Assembly: GCA_021800255.1 (NCBI GenBank)
Contig: JAJYZC010000028.1
Coordinates: forward strand, 1-42,387
Source of the DNA: Acidobacteriota bacterium
Lineage (GTDB): Bacteria; Acidobacteriota; Terriglobia; Terriglobales; Acidobacteriaceae
DNA length: 42,387 bases
Direction of reading: 5' to 3'
Each line of letters opens with the position of its first letter. The first letter of the stretch is position 1. Position numbers and translations under genes: made by a program. Of the stretch, positions 8,034-15,650 are shown one piece after another. The notes under the pieces were generated by a model. It had not been told where the DNA came from, did not search any database, and was given only the letters and a program-made list of their open reading frames with translations.

Positions 8034-9218
8034 ATGGCTGATGCGTTAACGATCCAACCCGACCTGGAATTCATTCGCGAAGTGACCGAGAACAGCGGCG
8101 GGGACCTGAAGAAGTGCATGCAGTGCGCCACGTGCAGCGCGGTCTGCTCGCTCTCCACCGAGTCGCGGCCCTTCCCGCGCCAGCAGGTGCTGAAGGCGCA
8201 ATGGGGAATGAGTGAGCAGTTGACCGGCGATCCGGCCATCTGGCTCTGCCACGATTGCGGCGACTGCACGGCCCGCTGTCCGCGCGGCGCGCGGCCGTCG
8301 GCGGTCATGGACGCCCTGCGCATGGCCGCAATCCGGCGGCTGGCCTTCCCGCGCTTTATGGGAAGCATGATCGGAAGGCGCGAAAACGGGGCCATCATGT
8401 TCCTCTTTTCCGCGCTTCTTCTGCTCTCCGTTGCGAAGCTGCCGGCGTTCCATACCGCGGCGCGGCCGCTGATCTTCGCGGATATGTTCCCCGTCAGCCG
8501 GCTTGAGATGTTCTTTTATATCGTGAGCGCATTTGTCGTGCTGGTGTTAGCTATCAGCGCGGCGCGCTTCATCAAGGAGCTGCGTTCGGCCGGCGCCCGG
8601 GGCGCCATCTTGCCTTCCCTGCTGCCCGCTCTGATCGAGATTTTTCTGCATCGCCGCTTTGCCGGTTGCGAAGCCGGGAAGGTCCGCCGCTGGGGTCATC
8701 TCGGTGTGCTCTTCGGGTTCATCGGCCTTGCCACCGCGAGCACCGTGTTGGGCGTCGAGATGCACCTGGGCTGGATGGTCACCCCCATGCCGCTTCTGTA
8801 TCCGCTGAAGATGATTGCGAATCTGTGCGCCGTGGTTTTCGCCGTTGGCGTCTCAATCCTGATTTGGAATCGCCTGGCGGACCGGGAAAAGCGGGTGGGA
8901 AGCTCCTTTTGCGACTGGTATTTTCTCTCTCTTTTAGGCGGCATCGGGCTTACCGGCATTTTGTCGGAGACGCTGCGCCTGGCGCAGAGCCCCGATTGGA
9001 TGTACTCGATCTACTACATCCATCTTTCGCTGGTGCTCACGCTGTTTTTGTCTACGCCCTATTCGAAGTTCGTTCATTTCCTTTACCGGACCATTGCCAT
9101 GGCAGCTACATGGCAGGAAAGCAAGTCAACTGGCCGGGTACAGTTGGCCGCTGGTGGTCCGGACGCAGCACTTCCTGAAGGTCCCGGCCTTCCTCACGCG
9201 ATTGGAATGAGGTCTTGA
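8034..9218 (+). CDS. qmoC: Quinone-interacting oxidoreductase membrane subunit QmoC
   Basis: QmoC is a fusion of a HdrC-like iron-sulfur part and a HdrE/NarI-like membrane cytochrome b, anchoring the complex and exchanging electrons with menaquinol. The soluble part shows two C-x2-C-x2-C-x3-C motifs (Cys28, 31, 34, 38 and Cys72, 75, 78, 82), each with the following residues typical of HdrC. From about residue 118 there are six hydrophobic segments, with histidines in or near them that could hold haem b. The length of 394 is normal. It ends one base before the sat start codon, so Qmo and Sat appear co-translated. The C-terminal 40 residues are low in conservation signals. Confidence 0.95.
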   Translation: MADALTIQPDLEFIREVTENSGGDLKKCMQCATCSAVCSLSTESRPFPRQQVLKAQWGMSEQLTGDPAIWLCHDCGDCTARCPRGARPSAVMDALRMAAIRRLAFPRFMGSMIGRRENGAIMFLFSALLLLSVAKLPAFHTAARPLIFADMFPVSRLEMFFYIVSAFVVLVLAISAARFIKELRSAGARGAILPSLLPALIEIFLHRRFAGCEAGKVRRWGHLGVLFGFIGLATASTVLGVEMHLGWMVTPMPLLYPLKMIANLCAVVFAVGVSILIWNRLADREKRVGSSFCDWYFLSLLGGIGLTGILSETLRLAQSPDWMYSIYYIHLSLVLTLFLSTPYSKFVHFLYRTIAMAATWQESKSTGRVQLAAGGPDAALPEGPGLPHAIGMRS

Positions 9219-9219
9219 T

Positions 9220-10488
9220 ATGCACAAACTGGTCTCTCCACATGGCAGCTCCGAGTTGAAGCCCTTGCTGCTCGAGGGCCGCGAGCGGGCAGAAGAAATC
9301 CAGCGGGCGGCGCACCTGAAGCACGTGCCGCTCACCAGCCGCGAAACCGGCGACCTGATTATGATGGGCATCGGCGCGTTCACGCCCCTTGACGGCTTCA
9401 TGGGCCGCGACGATTGGAAGGGCTGCTGCGACGACTACGCCCTTCCCACCAAGAAGGGACTTTTCTGGCCCATTCCCATCACTCTTTCCACCGACGAGGA
9501 GCACGCGAAGTCCATCGCTCGAGGAGAGGAAGTAGCCCTGTGGGATGTGGAAACCGACTCCCTGGTGGGCACCATGAAGGTGGAAGAAAAGTACGCCATC
9601 GACAAGGAACACGAGTGCAAGCAGGTCTTTCGCACCACCGACCCCAAACATCCGGGCGTCGAGAAGGTGATGGAGCAGGCCGCGGTGAACCTGGCCGGCC
9701 CCGTCAAGGCGCTTTCCGAATCGTATTTTCCTGAGGAGTTCAAGGGCATCTACCAGCGTCCGGCTGAAGCCCGCAAGATCTTCGAGGAGCGCGGTTGGAG
9801 CACGGTTGCCGCTCTGCAACTGCGCAACCCTATGCACAACTCGCACGCCTATCTGGCCTGGATCGCCGTTGAGGTTTGCGACGGCGTCTACGTGCACCAG
9901 CTTCTCGGCAAGCTCAAGCCCGGCGACATTCCCGCCGATGTGCGCGTGAAGGCCATTGACGCCCTCATCAACAAGTATTTCCGCAAGGAGCGCGTGCTGC
10001 AGGGCGGCTACCCGTTGGAGATGCGCTACGCCGGTCCGCGCGAGGCGCTGCTCCATGCCACCTTCCGCCAGAACTACGGCTGCTCTCACCTCATCGTGGG
10101 GCGCGACCACGCCGGAGTCGGCGATTACTACGGTCCCTTCGACGCGCAGAAGATATTTAACGAGATTCCCGATGGCGCGCTGAAGACGCAGCCGCTCTCC
10201 ATGGATTGGACCTTCTACTGCTACGAGTGTAAGAGCATGGCCTCCATGAAGACCTGCCCTCACGAGAGCAAGGCGGTGATCGACGAGAACGGCAACTACC
10301 AGGGCGGCGCGCGGCTGTTGCTTTCAGGAACCCTGCTGCGCAAGCTGATGAGCGAAGGCAAGCCCGTGCCAGCGGAGTTTTCCAAGCCCGAGGTAATTGC
10401 CATCCTCAAGCAGTATTACGACAGCCTGGAAGAGAAAGTTGAGGTGCAGCTCCACGGGGCGGCGACAGGGAATGTGAAGAAGCAGTAG
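9220..10488 (+). CDS. sat: Sulfate adenylyltransferase (dissimilatory ATP sulfurylase)
   Basis: This cytosolic enzyme converts sulfate + ATP to APS + PPi, the activation step before AprBA. Visible motifs are [13 protein letters not shown] (the ATP-site Q-x-RNP-x-H-x2-H motif), [17 protein letters not shown], and a probable structural zinc site C-x2-C-x8-C-x-H near residues 330-345, known in bacterial and archaeal dissimilatory Sat. There is no APS-kinase domain, so it is the single-function form. The length of 422 residues is typical. GAGG lies 7 bases before the ATG. It directly follows qmoC, giving an uninterrupted aprBA...qmoABC-sat unit; in many deltaproteobacterial sulfate reducers sat is elsewhere. 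A pyrophosphatase, needed to pull the reaction, is not seen in this window. Confidence 0.97.
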   Translation: MHKLVSPHGSSELKPLLLEGRERAEEIQRAAHLKHVPLTSRETGDLIMMGIGAFTPLDGFMGRDDWKGCCDDYALPTKKGLFWPIPITLSTDEEHAKSIARGEEVALWDVETDSLVGTMKVEEKYAIDKEHECKQVFRTTDPKHPGVEKVMEQAAVNLAGPVKALSESYFPEEFKGIYQRPAEARKIFEERGWSTVAALQLRNPMHNSHAYLAWIAVEVCDGVYVHQLLGKLKPGDIPADVRVKAIDALINKYFRKERVLQGGYPLEMRYAGPREALLHATFRQNYGCSHLIVGRDHAGVGDYYGPFDAQKIFNEIPDGALKTQPLSMDWTFYCYECKSMASMKTCPHESKAVIDENGNYQGGARLLLSGTLLRKLMSEGKPVPAEFSKPEVIAILKQYYDSLEEKVEVQLHGAATGNVKKQ

Positions 10489-10524
10489 GGGTGGGCCCGC
10501 TCATACGGGTGTTGACCACTTTCT

Positions 10525-10558
10525 GCGCGAGGCGGGCCGGTGCTGGCCCGCTTCGTGC
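10525..10558 (+). promoter_or_regulatory. Long hairpin after sat
   Basis: GCGCGAGGCGGGCC pairs with GGCCCGCTTCGTGC across the 6-base loop GGTGCT, giving a 14-bp stem with two G-U pairs in RNA. It lies 36 bases after the sat stop and 32 before the next start. No T run follows. It may partly terminate or process the core operon transcript before the accessory genes. Confidence 0.6.
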
Positions 10559-10590
10559 ATAGATGCGGCCAGCGAGGCACGGGAACAGCC

Positions 10591-11385
10591 ATGACAGTCA
10601 TTACCATCTCCCGGGGTTCGTTCAGCGGCGGGGAAATGCTGGCCGAGTGCCTGGCCGCGAAGCTCGGCTATCGCTGCGTCGACCGCGACGCCATGGTCGA
10701 GCGGGCGGCGGCCAGCGGCGTCTCCGCGCAGGAACTTCTCGATGCACTGCTCACAGCGCCCAATCTTCTGGAGCGAATGCGCCACACGCGCTACAAGTAT
10801 CTGGCTCTTCTGCAGGCGGCGCTTGCTGAAGAGGTGCAGTCCGGCAACGCCGTGTACCACGGCAATGCCGGGCATCTTCTGCTGCAGGGCGGAGGGCCTG
10901 TGCTGTGCGCGCGTGTGATTGCGCCCATGGAATTCCGTATTGCCATGGCCATGGGATCGCTGCAAAGGAGCCGGGATGAGGCCAAGGCTTATATCGAGCG
11001 GGTGGATGAGGAACGGCGCCAGTGGACCCGTTACCTGTACGGCGTGGAATGGGACGACATTTCGATCTACGACGTCATCCTCAATCTCGAACAATTGGGC
11101 ATCGAGCAAGCTTGTGAGATTCTGGCCGGCATGGGCAAGCGCCGCTGTTTTGAGGACGCCCTTACGTGTCAGGCGCAGATGGAGAACCTGGTGCTCGCCA
11201 GCCGCGTGAAGGCCCGTCTCGCCCTCGATCAAGCCACGGCGCAGATGGAGTTCGAGGTCGCCGCCGCGGATGGGCGGATCACCATCCAGACCAATCTTTC
11301 CAGCCCCGCAGAGATGGCGGATGCGCGGCGCGTAGCGGAGTCTACCCCTGGGGTGGCCGGCGTGGATTTGAGAACCGCAGCGTAG
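10591..11385 (+). CDS. Cytidylate-kinase-like protein with BON-like tail, copy 1
   Basis: This 264-residue protein starts MTVITISRGSFSGGEMLAE, the glycine-rich phosphate loop of the cytidylate-kinase-like family (PF13189), a branch of P-loop nucleoside monophosphate kinases that lacks the usual GKS/T ending. The kinase-like part covers about 1-195 and contains YHGNAGHLLLQ and WTRYLYGVEW, shared with the two paralogues downstream. Residues about 205-264 resemble a BON domain (alternating strands, a central glycine, then a helix and a GV motif). ATG at 10591 was chosen because it matches the N-termini of the paralogues and has GGGAA 5 bases upstream; longer starts reach into the sat hairpin. 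The substrate is unknown. Position after sat/apr suggests a link to nucleotide by-products such as AMP, which is inference. Confidence 0.85.
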   Translation: MTVITISRGSFSGGEMLAECLAAKLGYRCVDRDAMVERAAASGVSAQELLDALLTAPNLLERMRHTRYKYLALLQAALAEEVQSGNAVYHGNAGHLLLQGGGPVLCARVIAPMEFRIAMAMGSLQRSRDEAKAYIERVDEERRQWTRYLYGVEWDDISIYDVILNLEQLGIEQACEILAGMGKRRCFEDALTCQAQMENLVLASRVKARLALDQATAQMEFEVAAADGRITIQTNLSSPAEMADARRVAESTPGVAGVDLRTAA

Positions 11386-11409
11386 AGGACCCCCGGTAGA
11401 CTATTCACT

Positions 11410-12219
11410 ATGCCTATCATCACTATTTCGCGAGGGGTTTGCAGCGGCGGCGAAACCCTGGCCGAGCGTGTGGCGGAGCGCTTGGGTGCACGTTGTTTGG
11501 GGCGCGAAGAGCTCACGCAACGCGCGGCGGCAAGCGGCGTGCCGGAAAGCGAATTGCAAGACGCGCTGTTGAAGTCGCCCGGATTATTGGAACGGCTTTG
11601 GCCAAGGAAGCGTCAGTATCTGGCGCTGATCCGCGCCGCGCTGGCCGAGGAAGCCAGCGATGGAAATCTCGTCTATCACGGCAACGCCGGGCATCTGCTG
11701 CTGCAGGGCGCCGGACCCGTGCTGCGGGTGCGGATTGCCGCGCCGCTGGCGATGCGATTGTCCATCGCGCAAGAACGGATGGGGCTTTCGGCGGAAACCG
11801 GCGCCGCGTTCATTGCCCGCAGCGACGCCGAGCGCCGTGATTGGACGCGATTCCTGTATGGCGTCGAGTGGGGCGACCCGTCGCTCTACGATCTGGTGCT
11901 CAACCTCAATCACACGGAGATGGGGGACGCCTGCGAAGCGGTGACCGGCGCGGCGCACCTGGAGTGCTTCGCATGGACTCCGGAGCGGCGCGCTCAGATG
12001 AAGGATTTTGCTCTGACCAGCCGCGTCCGTGCGGAGCTTGCGCTGGATCGCGGCACGGCGCAGCTCGATCTCGAGGTCTCGTGCCGTTCGGGCATCGTCG
12101 ATATACGAGGTTTTGTGGGTAGTCAGCGTGGCATACGGGAGGTGGAACGGGTGGCGGGCGCGGTATCCGGCATCCGCCACCTCAATCTGGATGAACTGGT
12201 GGTTTATCACGACGTTTGA
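11410..12219 (+). CDS. Cytidylate-kinase-like protein with BON-like tail, copy 2
   Basis: A 269-residue paralogue of the preceding gene, with the same layout: phosphate-loop N-terminus MPIITISRGVCSGGETLAE, conserved YHGNAGHLLLQGAGPVL, FLYGVEWGDPSLYD, and a BON-like tail from about 205 (DLEVSCRSGIVDIRGFVGS, then a helix and the GI turn). It begins 24 bases after copy 1, so the two are a tandem duplication in one operon. By eye it is the most divergent of the three: the family-like CVDRD of copies 1 and 3 is CLGRE here. This suggests specialisation of the nucleotide or partner site. No signal peptide or membrane segment is present. Confidence 0.85.
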   Translation: MPIITISRGVCSGGETLAERVAERLGARCLGREELTQRAAASGVPESELQDALLKSPGLLERLWPRKRQYLALIRAALAEEASDGNLVYHGNAGHLLLQGAGPVLRVRIAAPLAMRLSIAQERMGLSAETGAAFIARSDAERRDWTRFLYGVEWGDPSLYDLVLNLNHTEMGDACEAVTGAAHLECFAWTPERRAQMKDFALTSRVRAELALDRGTAQLDLEVSCRSGIVDIRGFVGSQRGIREVERVAGAVSGIRHLNLDELVVYHDV

Positions 12220-12261
12220 GTTGGGGCAGGGAACGCCCGGATACCGGGACTGGAGGCAACT

Positions 12262-13809
12262 GTGCTGCGACCTTTTCGCTTGGGTCACGGACTCGTGCAG
12301 TCGAGAGCCGCCGCTGCCGGCGGGGGTCTTCACCGCTTAGCCCTCAGTCATGAGCCGCTGCGATGGTTTGCCGACCGGCCGGGGTACCGCTGGTGGGTGG
12401 TCGGCACGGTGTGCCTGGGTGCCTTTATGGGCCAGCTCGACGCTTCCATCGCTACCCTGCTGATTCCCACGCTGCGCAGGGTCTTCCACGACCCCCTAGC
12501 TGATGTGGAGTGGGTGGCCATCGCCTATCTGCTGGTCCTGGTGGGGCTGGTGGTGATGTTCGGCCGCCTGGCCGATATGTTTGGCCGCAAGGAGATGTAC
12601 ACGCTGGGATTTCTGGTCTTTTCAGCCGGCTCAGCAGCCTGCGGAGCCGCCGGGAGACTGGAGGTGCTCATCATTGCCCGCATTGCACAGGCCGTGGGGG
12701 CCGCTATGCTCCAGGCCAATTCGGTGGCTATCATTACGCAGGCCGTGGAGCGAAGTGATTTAGGGCGAGCCATCGGCATCCAGGGCGCCGCGCAGGCGAT
12801 TGGCCTCTCGGTCGGTCCCGCGCTCGGCGGCTTTCTCATCTCGACGTTGGGCTGGCAATGGGCGTTTTATATCAACCTTCCCGTGGGCGCAGTGGGAACG
12901 GTGATGGGATGGCTGGTGCTGCCCACCTCCGGAGCCGGCCAGACGAAAGCTGAACCCTTCGACTGGCTCGGCTTGGCGATCTTTGCGCCCGGAACCGCGA
13001 TTGCGATGTACATCGCTTCCCAGGGGCAACTGCTTGGCTGGACCTCGCCGAGGATGCTTTCGCTCATGGCGATCTCGCCGGTTCTGCTCATCCTGTTCTT
13101 GCTGTGGGAACACAAAGCTCGTTTCCCCATGGTGGATCTCCAGCTCTTCAAAGACCGTCTGTTTAGCGCCAGCATCGTTGCCGGCCTCCTTTCTTATGCC
13201 GTGCTGTTTGGCGCCTTGTTTTTAATTCCGATCTTTCTCGAGCGCGCGCTCCGGCAAACTCCCGAATCTACAGGGTTGACTTTGACTGCGGTGCCCGTCG
13301 CCCTAGCCGTGGCGGCGCCCTTCGCCGGCTATCTTTCTGACCGTTTTGGATCGCGGGGCCTGACGGCGGGCGGAATGCTGGTTGCCGGAGGCGCGCTCTT
13401 GCTGCTGGAGAAGGTTCCTGCAGGAGCTACGCTGACGCTGATGGCGGTGCTTGCCTTGCTGGGCATGGGCGTGGGCGCGTTCACGCCGCCCAACAACGCC
13501 GCCATCATGGGAGCGGCGCCGCGCAACCGGCTGGGGGTCGCTGGCGGCATTCTCAACATGACGCGCGGCCTGGGCACCACCTTCGGCGTGGTCGGCACGG
13601 GCGCGGTTCTTACCTGGTGGCAACGAATCTACGGCGAGGAGTGGAAGCCCGGAGATGGCCGCAGAGTTGTCTTTCGGGTGACAGGCGCCTTTCATCAGAC
13701 GGTTTTATTCCTCCTCGCCCTGGCCATTGTGACGGCGGTCATTTCGCTCATCAGGGGGCGCGCCAGCATCCTGGATGCAGGCATGGGCATGGAGCAGGAA
13801 TTGCTGTAA
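12262..13809 (+). CDS. MFS transporter, DHA2-like (14 membrane segments)
   Basis: A 515-residue inner-membrane protein of the drug:H+ antiporter-2 type of the major facilitator superfamily. It shows the first-segment motif LDASIATLLIPTLRRVF (about 59-75), motif A GRLADMFGRK (101-110), and motif C GLSVGPALGGF. Length and hydrophobic pattern fit 14 transmembrane segments. The start is GTG with a perfect GGAGG 5 bases upstream. It stands between kinase-like copies 2 and 3 with gaps of about 40 bases on each side. DHA2 members usually export organic compounds or drugs; whether this one serves the sulfur genes is unclear. It may be an insertion that split a former kinase-like tandem array. Confidence 0.9.
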   Translation: MLRPFRLGHGLVQSRAAAAGGGLHRLALSHEPLRWFADRPGYRWWVVGTVCLGAFMGQLDASIATLLIPTLRRVFHDPLADVEWVAIAYLLVLVGLVVMFGRLADMFGRKEMYTLGFLVFSAGSAACGAAGRLEVLIIARIAQAVGAAMLQANSVAIITQAVERSDLGRAIGIQGAAQAIGLSVGPALGGFLISTLGWQWAFYINLPVGAVGTVMGWLVLPTSGAGQTKAEPFDWLGLAIFAPGTAIAMYIASQGQLLGWTSPRMLSLMAISPVLLILFLLWEHKARFPMVDLQLFKDRLFSASIVAGLLSYAVLFGALFLIPIFLERALRQTPESTGLTLTAVPVALAVAAPFAGYLSDRFGSRGLTAGGMLVAGGALLLLEKVPAGATLTLMAVLALLGMGVGAFTPPNNAAIMGAAPRNRLGVAGGILNMTRGLGTTFGVVGTGAVLTWWQRIYGEEWKPGDGRRVVFRVTGAFHQTVLFLLALAIVTAVISLIRGRASILDAGMGMEQELL

Positions 13810-13849
13810 ACCCGCGGCGGAGTTTGCAAACGCAGAATGGGGTGACACG

Positions 13850-14659
13850 ATGTCGGTCATCACGATTTCCAGGGGATCGTTCAGCGGCGGCAAGATGCTG
13901 GCTGAGTGCCTGGCGGAGGAGCTGGGCTATCGTTGCGTGGACCGCGACGTCATTGTGGAGCGCGCCGCGGCGCATGGGGTCTCTCAGAATGAACTGCGCG
14001 ACGCTCTGGAAAAGCCTCCGGGGTTTCTGGAGCGGTTCAGCCACAAGCGGTACAAGTACCTGGCCCTGATTCAGGCCAGCCTCGCCGAGGAGGTGCGGAC
14101 CGGCAAGGTGATCTATCACGGATTGGCCGGCCACCTGCTTTTGGGCGGCGGCCGCCACATCTTGCGCACGCGCCTGATTGCTCCCCTGGAGCTTCGCGTG
14201 CGCATGGTGCGCCAGCGCCTGCACCTGAGCGCCAGCGAGGCCGCCGCGTACATCGAGAAGATGGACGAGCAGCGCCGCCGCTGGACGCATTTTCTTTATG
14301 GGGTCGATTGGGGCGATCCGCTGCTTTACGACATGGTGGTCAACCTCGATCACATGACGATGGAGACCGCGTGCGCCATCGTCTCTGCGGCCGTGCGCCG
14401 GCGCTGCTTTGAGTTGACGCCCGCGTGCAGGCGGTCGCTTGAGGACCTGGCGCTGTCCAGCCGCGTGCGCGCCGAACTTGCCATTGCCCCGTCCACGGAG
14501 GGCCTGGAGCTGGAGGCGACGGCCACCGACGGGGTGGTGGCGCTCAAAGGCAAGCTCGCCAGCGTCGATCAACTCGAGGAAGTGCGGCGCATCGCGCTGA
14601 CCATTGCGGGCGTCGTCGATCTCGATCTGGACCGGCTCGCGCCGCCCGTGCAGGCGTGA
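13850..14659 (+). CDS. Cytidylate-kinase-like protein with BON-like tail, copy 3
   Basis: A 269-residue third paralogue, closer to copy 1 than to copy 2 (shared MAECLA-type helix, GYRCVDRD, RYKYLAL). The phosphate loop reads SRGSFSGGKM at about 8-16, so here a Lys follows the glycines as in classic P-loops. YHGLAGHLLLGGG is at 89-101. The BON-like domain is at about 204-263 (LEATATDGVVALKGKLAS, a helix, then IAGVVDLDLDRL), the clearest BON match of the three. ATG at 13850 was chosen by alignment with the other copies; an earlier in-frame ATG lies inside the MFS gene. TSUP permease 1 follows 36 bases later. Three copies in one locus is unusual and suggests either dosage or three related substrates. 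Confidence 0.85.
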   Translation: MSVITISRGSFSGGKMLAECLAEELGYRCVDRDVIVERAAAHGVSQNELRDALEKPPGFLERFSHKRYKYLALIQASLAEEVRTGKVIYHGLAGHLLLGGGRHILRTRLIAPLELRVRMVRQRLHLSASEAAAYIEKMDEQRRRWTHFLYGVDWGDPLLYDMVVNLDHMTMETACAIVSAAVRRRCFELTPACRRSLEDLALSSRVRAELAIAPSTEGLELEATATDGVVALKGKLASVDQLEEVRRIALTIAGVVDLDLDRLAPPVQA

Positions 14660-14695
14660 TTCGCATTCAGCTTCGGCCAGGAAAGGCGGTCGGAT

Positions 14696-15610
14696 ATGGA
14701 TCTCTATTTGCCGGTTGCAGGAATCAGCATCAATCTTTACCTCGTGGTTGCGGTGGGAGGCATGATCGGCCTTCTCTCCGGGCTGGTGGGCGTGGGCGGC
14801 GGGTTTCTGTTGACGCCGATTCTGATGATGATCGGTGTTCCGCCCACCATCGCCGCCGCTTCCGGCGCCTGTTCGCTGGTCGGAACATCTTCTTCCGGCA
14901 CCGCCATTCACTTCCGCATGGGCAACGTAGACCTGAAGCTGGGCGGCATTCTGCTGCTGGGCGGGCTGTGCGGCGCAGCTATCGGCGTACACGTGATCAA
15001 AATTCTGCGCGCCCTCGGCAATGCGGATTTTGTCATCACCCTGTTCTATGTCGTAATGCTGGGCGGCGTGGGCATCTTCATGTTTGTGGAGAGCCTGCAG
15101 AGCCTGCGGCGCGGGATGATGGAACAAAAGGTCTCCAATCCTGCCCGGCAGGCGGTTTTGCTGAAAAAGCTCCCTTTTCAGGTGAGCTTTCCCCGCTCCC
15201 ATGTGACGCATTCGGTCTTTGTCCCCTTTGTGCTCTGCGCCCTGGTGGGAATCCTGGCCGCCATCATGGGCGTGGGCGGGGGATTCATCATGGTGCCCAT
15301 GATGGTCTACCTGCTGCGCATGCCCATGCACGTCGCCGTGGGTACGGATCTGTTTCAGATTCTCTTTACCTGCGCAGGCGTCACCGTCATGCAGGCGGTC
15401 AGTAACCAGACCGTGGACATCGTTTTGGCGCTGGCGGTGGCCATCGGTTCCTCTGCCGGCGCACAGTTGGGCGCCCGCATGTCGCGGATGCTGCGCGGAG
15501 AGCAATTGAGGATCGTGCTCGCCAGCATCGTCTTGGCGACCACCGTGAAGATGTCCATCGGGCTGTTGGTGAAGCCCGCAACACTGCTGGCATTCGCCGG
15601 CCGGAACTGA
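14696..15610 (+). CDS. TSUP (TauE/SafE-family) membrane permease, copy 1
   Basis: A 304-residue inner-membrane protein of the TSUP family, whose studied members move sulfite, sulfoacetate, thiosulfate or other sulfur-containing anions. It shows the internal two-fold repeat of the family: GVGGGFLLTPILMMIGVPP (about 33-51) and GVGGGFIMVPMMVYLLRMP (about 193-211), each followed by a helix with a small-residue TSSS or GTDLF motif. About 8-9 membrane segments can be seen. Coming after Sat/Apr/Qmo and the kinase-like genes, a role in sulfate or sulfite passage fits, but the substrate and direction cannot be read from sequence. It has a sister copy at 18250-19221 on the other side of the dikinase-like gene. 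Confidence 0.92.
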   Translation: MDLYLPVAGISINLYLVVAVGGMIGLLSGLVGVGGGFLLTPILMMIGVPPTIAAASGACSLVGTSSSGTAIHFRMGNVDLKLGGILLLGGLCGAAIGVHVIKILRALGNADFVITLFYVVMLGGVGIFMFVESLQSLRRGMMEQKVSNPARQAVLLKKLPFQVSFPRSHVTHSVFVPFVLCALVGILAAIMGVGGGFIMVPMMVYLLRMPMHVAVGTDLFQILFTCAGVTVMQAVSNQTVDIVLALAVAIGSSAGAQLGARMSRMLRGEQLRIVLASIVLATTVKMSIGLLVKPATLLAFAGRN

Positions 15611-15650
15611 TCTAGGCCGCATGCAAGCAAGGCCGCAAGAAGGTGACGAG

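Noticed and set aside
10540..10590. Longer start for kinase-like copy 1 (GTG at 10540)
   Set aside because: It would begin inside the 14-bp hairpin and add 17 residues not found in the two paralogues.
12236..12248. Small CCCGG-ATA-CCGGG hairpin before the MFS gene
   Set aside because: Only 5 bp and GC-rich, expected by chance in this sequence; no T run.
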